From NCBI RefSeq assembly GCF_902686445.1, contig NC_062219.1, positions 46,093,056 to 46,157,055 on the forward strand: a stretch of 64,000 nucleotides of DNA, read 5' to 3'. Of the stretch, positions 1-9,971 are shown one piece after another. Position numbers and translations under genes: made by a program. The notes beneath the pieces are model-generated. The model was not told the origin of the DNA. It saw only the letters and a list, made by a program, of their open reading frames with translations, and made no database searches. This DNA is from Sciurus carolinensis. Lineage: Eukaryota > Chordata > Mammalia > Rodentia > Sciuridae. The first letter of the stretch is position 1. Every line of letters begins with the position of its first letter.

Positions 1-679
1 CTCTTAGTTATAAGAATCTATTCTTTTAAAAGGTACGAAGAATTTCAACATAGTGTTATGTAATCATATTGCTCTATAATTCTTGGCCACGAGAGTGAAG
101 AAAATCATGTTATCATCCTGAAGTAGAGCAAATCAACATATCTGTGGAGGCATCTTCATTCTGCTAATGATTCTTAGGCAAGTCATGTCAGATCTGAGTC
201 AGCACTGAATTCAGATACGCATACATAAACAACACCTGAGTGTCCTGCTATGGTAAAAAAACGTTACTACTTGAGTGTGAGAGAAACGTCCTTTACTATG
301 TTCTCTGACAAGATTCTTGTTTGCAGAAGTTAGGCCCTTGACTTCTAGAAGCTGTTTGCTGAAAGGTTTTTATTGCATTCAAGCATTAATTAGACTTCTA
401 TGTAAGAAGATTATTAGGTAAGAAGCAAATACATACCTCCAGAGGCTTAACATTAATTGGGATTTCTTTCCCTCAGGTTTGGTACTCACAGAATTAAATC
501 TCTTCTTTGTGGCATCCGTTTTGTTTTGCTCTTCTCCTCAAGTAGAATAAACCAAGCCACAAGGAAACCCTCTGAATAAGATGCCACTAGGTCTATGAAG
601 TAATGTATATAGGAGATATTTGAACTCCAGTGTGAGGAGATGAATCACAAATGCTCACAGTTGTGTTTTATGTCCAGAG
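1..679. other. Unassigned non-coding stretch
   Basis: AT-rich sequence with stops in all frames. I see no repeat, RNA gene or coding feature that I can name. Confidence 0.5.
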
Positions 680-845
680 AAGTAGCACAGAAGAGTGAAA
701 AGGCACTGAATGGGATGTTGGAAGCCCATGGCCCTGTGAGTTCCACTAATTAAGCTCCATGATCTTAGGTGTCTCACAAGGGTTGGGTGTCTTCCACAGA
801 CTTGGAGTTCTTCATGTAAATGAGAATGTTATGACCGGTATGTGT
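680..845 (+). repeat. MIR SINE remnant
   Basis: The order of blocks matches MIR in the plus orientation: an AAAGGCACTGAATGGGA-like start, a degraded box-B region, a TTCCACTAATTAAGCTCCATG block that stands for the usual 'CCACTTACTAGCTGTGTG', then a TCTTAGGTGTCTCAC block and a 'GTAAATGAGAATG' end. It is strongly diverged, as expected for this pre-eutherian SINE. Confidence 0.5.
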
Positions 846-959
846 GTATATGACACCTCTTACACTCCCCTCCAAATCTTTTGGTCTCACCTATCTCTAG
901 GGTCCCTGCCCACTTGCTCCAATTTACTTAGCAGCTGTCATAACATCTCTGCATAGACA

Positions 960-1347
960 ACTTTATGTGGGCACAAGTTAGTGACCCTGTGCCTCAGACC
1001 ATGCTCTATACCTTGCACCTTCTACCCAGGGGACTGCCAGTTGAGGCTGAGGGCCAGACCTCATGGATACCTGCTTGGTGTTCAATTTTTGTCCTTGAAC
1101 AATAGGAAACTCTAGCAGAGCAACAGCTTCTTCCTTCTTCTTCACCCAGGCAAACTGTACTGACATACAGTCATTTATACAGGTTCTCTGAAGATAGTCC
1201 TGCCTCTGAAGGCTCTCAGTGGTATACTCTGCCCTTGTACTGTGCCTCCCTCCTTCCCTTCCCTACTCCTGCTCCCTAGAATAGCACCCCTTAATAAAGT
1301 AGCTGCACACATTCATCTGTCTGTCTGGGGAACTCAGGCTTAAACAG
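960..1347 (+). repeat. Possible ancient LTR
   Basis: The 3' part holds AATAAA at about 1292 followed by GTAGCTGCACACATTC and a CTGTCTGGGGAACTCAGGCTTA end. This recalls the polyadenylation and end region of old mammalian LTRs. The 5' boundary is not clear and the family cannot be named. It could equally be unrelated unique sequence. Confidence 0.3.
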
Positions 1348-1569
1348 TGAGCTTTATATTTTCTTCTACTCCATAGTTACAGTAGTATGTCCACACCAAT
1401 TCTTGAAATTTGTATCTTCAATCTTAAAAAAAAAAAAACAAACAAACTATATTTGATTAAGTTTTTTGGTAGCTGGGTTATTGGGAATGTCTATATATTA
1501 TGTGTAACTATGTGGGTTTGGGGATTATCCACAGAGAAATAGACCAGTCAGGAGCTTTTGCCAAGGCCT

Positions 1570-1990
1570 GCTGGGTGCAGGTTGAGAGAAAAGATTACAT
1601 ACTCTGCCTCCAAAAAGCTCAGAGGGACAGAGAACATAAATAAGTGAAACTATCTAAATAGAGAATGTAAAAATACCTATGTATTCAAGTAAATCTATAT
1701 AAAAGTGCTAGAAGTTATTGGGACAATTTTAGTCTAAAATTGGGCAAAGCAAATCTGGAAGAGTTTCTTGGAGAACATAGCTTTGGGTAGCTCTTTTTAA
1801 ACTAGTGGTAGAGGTGTAGTTTGGCATACCATTGCAGGGAAAGGAATGCAGAGAGACATGGAATCACACTTGGCTGTTCAGTAAGAAATCATAATAGATG
1901 AGATGGGTATATACAGGTCAGTGGCAGAGGATTTTAAAGAGCAAGGTGGAGTTTTAATTCACTAGGGATTATTCTTTGGCATTTCTGGGT
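1570..1990 (-). repeat. L2 LINE remnant, antisense
   Basis: Read on the plus strand, the blocks follow the usual antisense L2 order: 'CTCAGAGGGACAGAGAACATAAATAAG', 'AAGTGCTAGAAGTTATTGGGAC', 'GAAGAGTTTCTTGGAGAA', 'GGGAAAGGAATGCAGAGA', then 'AGAGCAAGGTGGAGTTTTAATTC'. No reading frame survives. Naming rests on block order and general resemblance. Confidence 0.5.
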
Positions 1991-2387
1991 AAGGGACATC
2001 AAGTAAGCACCAGTAATCATGTCCCAAAGTTCATTATGATTTTATTATGGTGAAAAAAGTTTCAGTAAGAGGCAAGAGGATTCCTGTAAAAATAAAAATA
2101 AAAACATTTAAAAAGAAAAAAAATCAAAATGCAGTCTGTAAAAATGAAAAAAAAAAAAAAGAAAAAAATAAGAGGCAAGATTGAAAAACCAGGTATCTTT
2201 TTGTGCAGAGATAGCCTCACTAACTGCACTGATTCCATCACATATCACCTCTGGCAGAGATGCTGGAGAATCTGCGCTTGTATCCCAACATTGCAAAGCA
2301 GCAGAGTTCTAGTACTTTCAGTCTTCAGCATGGCTCTTTTATGCATCTTTCAACGTTTGTTGACAGAAGAATGTGTTTGTCATCATA

Positions 2388-2422
<35 letters not shown>

Positions 2423-2868
2423 TACAGTCATCTTTACAATGACAGAAAAGAGTTTTCCCCCAGCAGTATAAGGATTTTGACAAGTTATTCATAAGAAATA
2501 CTAATTGAGGCTAATTAGACAATTATTATCACACCGAATAGAAAAATTTTAAAGTAATGAAATAATGCCCCAAAACTGCAAGTTACATTTATGTTATGGC
2601 TGGTTCATTTTCAAATTCCTTGCTAACACTGTGTAACATCTTAAGCTACACTGTATATTTGAAGTGCAGACCATTTGTAATAAAAGTGTAAGTGAAACCA
2701 TGTTTACAGTTGTCTTGTTGGCAATCACAAAGTTTAGTTAATATTTTTGTTACACACAATGAGGATTTCATTTTGTTTATTTTACTTTGTAATGTGAAGG
2801 ATGAAGAAAAGTCAGATTGGTAAGAAATGTTAGAAATGTTTCAATAGAACGATTTTGTTATTGTTGTT
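1991..2868. other. Unassigned stretch with A-rich tract and GT microsatellite
   Basis: The part at 2088-2180 is very A-rich, with several A runs. A GT microsatellite follows at 2391-2420. The short open frames crossing both tracts (for example 2129-2494) are low-complexity artefacts. Nothing else is recognised. Confidence 0.5.
2391..2420. repeat. (GT)15 microsatellite
   Basis: Uninterrupted GT dinucleotides, 15 units, in otherwise unique sequence. Such a pure array is probably length-polymorphic. Confidence 0.95.
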
Positions 2869-3060
2869 AGTGTTTTTTAAGTACCAGGGATTGAACCCAG
2901 AGGTACTTAGCCACTGAGCCATATCTCCAGCCCTTTTAAAATTTTTCAAATTTTTCAGACAGGGTCTCACTAAGTTGCTGAGGCTGGCTTTGAACTTGTG
3001 ATCCTTCTGCCTCAGTTTCCTAAACTGTTGGGATTACAGGTGTGCATCACCACACCCAAC
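2869..3060 (-). repeat. B1-ID dimeric SINE, antisense
   Basis: On the plus strand it begins with the antisense ID half (CAGGGATTGAACCCAGAGG is box B; 'CCACTGAGCCATATCTCCAGCCC' is box A). The antisense B1 half follows: GACAGGGTCTCACTAAGTTG, GGCTTTGAACTTGTGATCC, GGGATTACAGGTGTGCATCA. The joined 7SL-derived and tRNA-like halves are typical of squirrel-family rodents. The poly(T) just before it is the reversed A-tail. Confidence 0.9.
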
Positions 3061-3379
3061 TCAATTTGCTGTTTTTATAATTTATTTATGGTACATTTTA
3101 GTATTATCTTTGGTTCTCAGTTCTATGTAGAAATCATTTTTTAAGCCAACAATTCTGATTGAAAGGTTTATTTATTGAAATGACACAATTGCTAATCCCT
3201 TTAACCAGGACCATGTATGTAAACTATTTCTGACAGCAAAACATCCTCTTTGTGTTGAAGAATCTCATATACCTTAAGAGAGACAACCATTTACAGAAAC
3301 TCATCACAAAAGAACACATATGACCACCTTAACAAGAAATGTTTAGACAGGCAAATCTACAAAGATAGGAGGAAGATGG

Positions 3380-3605
3380 TTGGTGACTTAGGGCTGGTAG
3401 TCAGAATGACAGAATGATAGCTAACAGGTGTAATGTTCCTTTCAAGTTGATGGAAGTGTTGGAAAATTTACTGTGATGTTGGTTGCACACGTACATATAC
3501 TAAATACTAATATGCTCAAAACTACCAAATTGCATATTTTAAGTAGATGCATTGTACAGCAAGTTAAGAATTATATCTCAATTAACTTTTATTAGAAAGA
3601 GAAAG
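3380..3605 (+). mobile_element. Old L1 3' end
   Basis: The blocks GTTGATGGAAGTGTTGG, 'GTGATGTTGGTTGCACACGT', 'CTACCAAATTGCATATTTTAAG' and 'AATTATATCTCAATTAACTTTT' follow the order of the 3' UTR of L1M-class elements. Only the 3' tail is present; there is no reading frame. Confidence 0.65.
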
Positions 3606-3924
3606 AATGGAGGGAAGGAGGAAAGAATAAAATAAAAATTTAAAAAGATAAATTAAACAGTTATTTTTTAAAGAAGATTCAGGCATCTGACTTACTAACT
3701 AAATAACTGCATCAGATACACTGAAACTCAGCCAAGCTTAATTACTTTCTTGCTATTTTTCCATGTAAAACAGAGTTTCTTCTCTGCATACATACAGCAA
3801 AGATAGTACTCTCCCCCTAGATCCTGGGGATATGTACTCCTACTTTGGAGACAACTGACATAAAGGTAAGCTTTTAATCATTTTCTTGGAAGGTATAAAA
3901 CTGCCATCTTTGTCCAATGAACCA

Positions 3925-4110
3925 ACATCGTGTAGTAAGATGAGAGCACAGTCTAAAATTGAATAGATCCACATTCAGATCCTGTCTCCACTACTGAGAT
4001 TCATTTTCCTCATCTATAAATTGGGCATAATAACATATTTTCAGAATGTTGTCATGAGGATTAAATAAGACAATGTAAATAAACTGCCTCCTATAATATC
4101 TCATTTATGA
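3925..4110 (+). repeat. MIR SINE remnant
   Basis: Contains 'AGATGAGAGCACAGTCTAAAATTG', then a box-B-like 'CCACATTCAGATCCTGTC', 'TTTTCCTCATCTATAAATTGGGCATAATAA' and 'GTCATGAGGATTAAATAAGACAATGTAAA'. The middle (the 'TTACTAGCTGTGTGACC' block) is deleted. Confidence 0.8.
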
Positions 4111-4208
4111 TAGATACTTAGATTAAAATTCTTATAACAGTACACTTGGAAGCACCAATACTCTTATTACTTAAATCTGTAAGACTGTGCTGCAATACAT
4201 TCAAAAGA

Positions 4209-4276
4209 AAAAATATATGTGTATATATATATTAGCCACATATATGTGTATGTGTGTGAATGTATATGTATACACA
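4209..4276. repeat. Degenerate (TATG)/(TA) simple repeat
   Basis: A mixture of ATATATGTGTATA-type units, interrupted by ATTAGCCAC. Low-complexity alternating purine-pyrimidine tract. Confidence 0.85.
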
Positions 4277-6074
4277 TCCCCTCTCAGGGGATAATAAATT
4301 ATCTCCTAATTAGGGAAATTTAAAGGATACTTGGTCTTTGGAAATTGAGGGAGGAAAGCAAAAATAAATGAGGCATATTTAAGGAGTCTTACATGACATG
4401 ACTATGACTATTATAAAACTAACAGAGTTTAGTTTTAAATAGGAACTTCTGACTCTAGTTCTCACTCTTGCTAACATCTTCTTGGAGAGCAGAGAGGGGG
4501 CAACCTTTATAGAATGACTGTGTTGTTATTTTCTTTCTTTGTGCATTTTAAATGACATTTTTCATTACAAAATGCTTTTAGCTTTGCATTTTGAATTATG
4601 TTAGTGAACCCTGAGGCCAAATGACAAGCACTTAACTTTGAAATCTATTGAATAAATAAAAACAAAGAAAGTATCACGTTGATTGGTGACTCATTTTCTT
4701 TTAAAATAAGAACCCATGTCAAATTTCATTATTTTATTACATATTTACCAATTTTTATGTATGATGTGTAGTATTTTTGAAGTAGAGAAAATTAGATTCC
4801 GCTGAGTGCTGAACTTCTCCATACACAATTAAAACCTGTTTGAAAAATGTATAATCAACTGAGATCATCAATTATGCCTTTTACTTGGAAGAACATACAG
4901 GGAATTACGGATAAATAAGTAGGGAAGTCATGCCCTATTTTAGAAGACAAATATATCTGGCTTTTGCTTTCAAGCAGTAAAAGGATCTTCTGAGTAGACT
5001 AGACTCATTTTTTTCTACTTGTTTTGCATCAAAGGATGATTCCAATTGCCCTGTTCCAAGGACATGACAATAAAGGACTAATTTCATCTCAGTGCTTCTA
5101 ACAGACCACCTTGAAAACATCTCACTATTACATCAAATCCAATTTTTGCAACATGGGATATGTAAATTTTATTCTATAGGAAAAAGTCTCCTGTAAGAAT
5201 AAAATTTAGATATTTACCATAATTAAATATGATAATGACTGGGAAGAAATTTGATCTGTTGAAACTTTACAGTAGGGATCATTCTAACAACAATAGAAAA
5301 TTCTATTACTGCCATTTCACTTCAGAGTTAAAAAGAGAAAAAGGCAACTGGAAGAAAGGGAATCCCAAAAGGTTCTCAACTGCCTTTAAGACTGAAGAGA
5401 ACAGAAGAAAAGACCAGCAGGAGAAAATGTGTCTGAGCTGGGCTATGTAAGGATGTTTAAAAACTGATGGTGGAAGGTGCTGGTAAAGAAAATGCTGAAA
5501 TTAAATTGATGACTCTATTAAAAGATAACTCAGGATGGTACATGTAGTATAAAATGTTTTAAGTAGTTTTAAAAAGCTACTAAGGCTAAGCATTATGGTA
5601 GAACAGTAGGCCAAACAAAAAAGTCATGCAGATTACAAACCAAGGATACAATAGATACATTTATTCTGAATAAGCATTCCCATTAAATTCATGTTCTGTG
5701 TAACATAGATTAGCCTGTTCTTACAGGAGAAGTCATGGTCACGGTTAGAATTGAAAACCACTGCCAGGCCCTCAGGTAGGGGAACCACTGATACTTTAAG
5801 AGCAAAGAAGAAAAAATTGAAGGATCACTTCCATGATCACCTTTTTCCTAATGAGCTCATTGTGAAATAATTTGTTAACATAAAGAGATGTACTCTGACA
5901 TTCCTGGCTTAGTGAAATTCAGTGCCCAGAACAGGATGGGACAAGGCACTGTATTTTCCTAACTTTCATCATAGCTATAGTCTGGTCTGTCTTTTTACAG
6001 TGGCCCCTTTACACTGAAGACTGGTGGGGAAAGTAGTCAAATATTTTCCAACTGAGATAATTTACAAATCACCT
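4277..6074. other. Unassigned AT-rich stretch
   Basis: About 1.8 kb without a repeat I can name. Open frames are at most 73 codons (5229-5450, Lys-rich) and look like chance. No splice-flanked exon candidate stands out. Confidence 0.5.
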
Positions 6075-6429
6075 TGCAACAGAATGAATGTGTGTGTTCC
6101 CCCACAAATTCATGTGTTGAAATCCTACCCCCAGCACATGATGTCATAGGAGGTGGGGCCTTTGGAAGATGATTAGGTATAGACGATTAAGGGTATAGTC
6201 CTTATGAACAGGAAGAGTGTCTTATACCAGGGTGCCCAAGAGAGCTTTTGCTCTTTCTCTGCCATATGAGGATGCAGTCCACAACCAAGAAGATGACCCC
6301 TCACCAAATTCAATCATGCTAGCACCTCAATCTCAAGACTTCCATCTTCCGGAACTGTGAAAAACCAATTCCTGTTGTTTATAAGTCACTTTGTTCATGG
6401 TACTTTTTTTGTAACAGCCTGAACTAAGA
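6075..6429 (+). repeat. MaLR solo LTR, MST/MLT1 type
   Basis: The sequence follows the known MST layout closely: AATTCATGTGTTGAAATCCT near the start, 'GGAGGTGGGGCCTTTGGAAGATGATTAGG', 'GCTCTTTCTCTGCCATATGAGGATGCAG', 'CCCTCACCA', 'CTTCCATCTTCCGGAACTGTGA', then 'GTTGTTTATAAGTCAC' and 'TAACAGCCTGAACTAAGA'. This is an ERVL-MaLR long terminal repeat. No internal sequence lies beside it, so it is a solo LTR. Confidence 0.85.
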
Positions 6430-9364
6430 ATCACCCTTTTTCCTTTTCTTCTAATTCAAGATATGTAAATTTGGGACATTTTAGATCTTGGACATATGGC
6501 AGCCAGCTCACCTATCTCTCCCAGTAGAGGCTACATTGACATCTGCAAGATGTCCAAGGGCACAAAAGGCATCAAGTATGTAGCAAAATACCAAGGAGAA
6601 TATTCAGATTTTGTCTTCCAAATGAAAGAATGAGAATGGCCTGGTCAATATTTTAAAGTTCCACTAAAGAGGAAATTAAGTAGCTAAAAAATAAATACTT
6701 CAATTAAACTGTAACATTTTTTCCCCCTGAAAGGTGTATTTTTTACCTACCTCTCTCCTCGCCTTCAACTACTGCTCCTGGAACGACCAATACTCCTTTG
6801 ATACGACAGCTACAGAGGTCAATGCTGAGGAATCATGACAGCTATAGTACATGGGTAAACCCAAAGAACACCAGGTTTACTTTCTACTTGTGAATGCCTC
6901 AGTCACGAGTGATTTGGGATTAAGAAAATGTACAGAAAAAATGATGGTTGTTCCCCTTTGTTTATGCAATCAAAGAAGCATATAGCATGGGAGGATTTCT
7001 GCTTTACTGATCTAACCAAGGCCAACAACTACTCAAAAGATAGTCCTAAGCTTTCCTGGAAAACGAATGAAATCAACATCCTACCAATGGCACTTACCTA
7101 GTATTCTCCTGATACTAGGTTGTATTAAGATTGTATTCACCAAGACAACATTCAGTACAGTATGTCTACTCCTTAACAGAAAAGCAATTTCCAGACAATT
7201 TAGTCTTTTGAACTATCCTGAAAGAAAAGAATTTTAAACTCTTTCCTTGCTTCCCTTGATACCCTAAAATTTTCACCACGACTGTGAAAACTATTTGAAT
7301 AGAATCTGAATATCATTTCTTTTCCTTTATTGATCCATTTATGTGCTTGTGTCTGATGAAAAAGCAAGGGAGGGGCTAAAAATATCCTTATTGCAAGTAA
7401 AAATGAGCTGATACGAAGTACCTATCTTACCAGTGCACACATTGCCCAAGAGATGAAATTCAAATTAGATGTGTGTGACATACATAATGATGAATACACA
7501 TTTTGTTTCCCTTAGTGCTCCTAAGGACCAGTTAGTTTATTCGTGAAATGAATGATTTTGGATAGAACACTGTGGGGGTCAAAAACCCTGCTGCATCTTT
7601 AAAATAAAAATAGCAAATGAAATGAATCAAGGTGCAACATGTAAAATGATGTATGCATTCTGCTGAATTTAATTGAATTCTAATTAAATTACTTGGAGCA
7701 AGATAAATTAGATTGTTTTTCAAGCACATTTCAGATAAACTTAATGAAGTTCTATAAGTGAAAAAGGCAGAATGGGCCTTGTTTAATGACTCGTTTGCTG
7801 ATATATTCCCTTGGAGTGAAGAAGAGGTCAGGCTGACCTTGGGTCATTTCTTTATTGAATGACATAGATATTACATTAACTTCAGAAAAACTGGCTAAAA
7901 AGAAGCCAGGTCACACTTTATGTTGATGGTAAAATAACTTATGGAGGCATTTAGTTATGTGGTTTTGCCCTCTACAGATTTTTCTCTAAGGTTTTGAGCT
8001 CCCTGGCATCAGGATATTTTCTGTTGAGAAGGAAACAGAGGAGTTAAAACAAATGTTTCCTCAAGCATCCTCCTTTTGTTTCTGGAATCCCACAGAGTCA
8101 GAGTAGGGAAGACTGCCATATAAAGAGGGGGGCACAGAAATACCAAATTGGGAGAAGAATCCCCAAGACTAGAATAGGTTTTGCAAATGATTGGTACCCA
8201 GAACCACCCTCTCATTCTACTCTGGGAGAGGCTACAGACATGTAGGCACAATGGCTTGATAGACCATTTAGGGAAATCATATCCCAATAACTTTGCTCTC
8301 AGCTGCTTAGATTCCTGTGCCCAAGGCTCCCGTAAAACTTGCAAAGTTCCAGGATTCCAGGGACAGTGCAGACTAGAAAATATGCATATTGTACTCCAGT
8401 GTGTTTTGATCCACTTAAGACTTGTGTCCTTTGTTTGATCCTAGAAGAATGGGTTGGGTTGTAAGGAGTCTAGAGGTAGTGTTTGGGATGAATTGGGCTC
8501 CCTTCCTTTTCCCCACGTGGCTGAGAGGATTTCTTCTTCATCCAGAGTCAAGAGAAGTTGGAGTCAGATTTAATTTGTGAAAATTAGTGAAACAAAAGTT
8601 CTTCATTTCTTCCACTTGTGGAAAAGTTCATGTCCATTTTGGTTAACCAAGAAGTCATTCATGACTAAAGCATCTTGCTTCCCTAAAAACCCCTCTTTTT
8701 CTACTCCTTTGGCAAATACTTGTCATTTTATTATGAGCAAGGATATAGTTCTTTTTGCTTGGAGTAGGAGTGAGCAAAGTCAGAGGGTGGAGAAGAAGCA
8801 GAAAGGAAAGATTTAAAAAGTCAAGTGATATTTAAATGATGTGATAAGGGATGAATGAGGAATAGGTAAGGTATCATGTGAAATTGTGTTTGGAAAAACA
8901 GAACTATTCATATGACAATTACCCATTTTTCTAAAACAAAAACATAAAAAGTCAAATGAAAGTTGGTTAAGGGTCTGCATAAATTATCTAGCCATGAACA
9001 AATGGTACTGCCTAATCTATATTCCTGTTCCATAGTTAATCCAAGGAAGGTGAGAAATCAGGCCCTTTGAAGAGCAAAATGTAATGGCTACTGTGATCCA
9101 TATTTCATAAAATGTTTTCTTACAGAGTGTTCTCTTCTATGCATTCCAAATGCTGTCTGAGTTACATCAGTGAGAGAGATGAGAGGCACGAGTTTTCTCA
9201 CTAACTAGTCTTTTCATGTTTGGCAATAAACTTTTGGTTCAGTTGGCAATCCTAGAATGCATCCACAATCATTTTCCCTTTTGGTATTTATGGAAGTATT
9301 TATTAAAAGTCTATGACTGGAGGTACAGTAGGACATGAACTGTTGTGGGAGTTTTTATTTGTTT
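6430..9364. other. Unassigned stretch of about 2.9 kb
   Basis: No repeat is recognised. The subregion at about 7650-7860 is rich in TAAT/ATTA cores ('TTTAATTGAATTCTAATTAAATTAC') and ends at a nuclear-receptor palindrome. The two overlapping opposite-strand open frames near 8009-8438 (111 and 85 codons) have no recognisable domain and are probably chance. Confidence 0.5.
7825..7846. promoter_or_regulatory. Perfect ERE-like inverted repeat plus third half-site
   Basis: AGGTCA-GGC-TGACCT is an exact match to the consensus oestrogen response element (inverted AGGTCA half-sites spaced by 3). One base later comes GGGTCA, a third half-site in the forward orientation. Known: oestrogen receptors bind the IR3 arrangement, and other nuclear receptors use AGGTCA half-sites. 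Inferred: possible enhancer use. No promoter or gene is visible nearby, so function is unproven. Confidence 0.5.
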
Positions 9365-9539
9365 TTGTGGTACTGGGGATTGAACCAGGGGCACTCCACT
9401 ACTAAGCAATATCCTCAGTCTTTTAATTTTGAAACAGGGTCTTGCTAATTTGTTGAGACTGGCCTTGAACTTTTTATCCTCCTATACCTCAGCTTCCCAA
9501 GTAGTTGAGATTATAAGCATGTGCCACCACACCTAGCTA
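9365..9539 (-). repeat. B1-ID dimeric SINE, antisense
   Basis: The antisense ID half (ACTGGGGATTGAACCAGGGG; 'CTAAGCAATATCCTCAGTC') is followed by the antisense B1 half ('AACAGGGTCTTGCTAATTTG', CTGGCCTTGAACTTTTTATC, 'CAGCTTCCCAAGTAGTTGAGATTATAAGCATGTGCCACCACACC'). Confidence 0.9.
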
Positions 9540-9554
9540 CTTTGAGATCCCTTA

Positions 9555-9580
9555 AAAATAAAAAATAAAAAATAAAAAAG
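9555..9580. repeat. (AAAAAT)n short tandem repeat
   Basis: Four to five AAAAAT units between the B1-ID dimer and the next LTR. Confidence 0.85.
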
Positions 9581-9600
9581 GTATAGAAGTAGATGGGTTT

Positions 9601-9971
9601 TGTTAATCAGTTTTCTGTTACTATAACTACCACCTAAGATGACCAATTTAGAAAAATAGAGGTTTATTTGGTTCATGGTTTCATGGGTCACAGTCCGTGA
9701 TGAATTGGCCCTGTTGCTTTGGGCCTGTGGTAAGGCAGATTGTGGCAGAAGCATATGGAGGAGCAAAACCACTTATCTCACAGCTGGGGAGTGAAAAAAG
9801 AGGAAGGGACTAGGGTCCCACTATCCCTTTTGAGGGCACATCTCCAGTGACCTAAGGACCTTCCACCAGGCCCCATCTACCAAAGATTCTACCAGTCTTA
9901 AAAGCAACATACTGACAACCAAGTGTCTACCACATGAACTTTGGAGGACACTTAAGATCCATACCATAGCA
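9601..9971 (-). repeat. MaLR solo LTR, antisense
   Basis: Plus-strand text reads as the complement of the rodent MaLR type seen at 41114 and 50845: TGTTAATCAGTTTTCTGTTA at the left edge, 'GGTTTATTTGGTTCATGGTTTCA', 'GTTGCTTTGGGCCTG', 'AGTGACCTAAGGACCTTCCACCAGGCCCC', then 'CACATGAACTTTGGAGGACACTTAAGATCCATACCATAGCA'. Ends TG...CA. No clear 5-bp target duplication remains. Confidence 0.85.
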
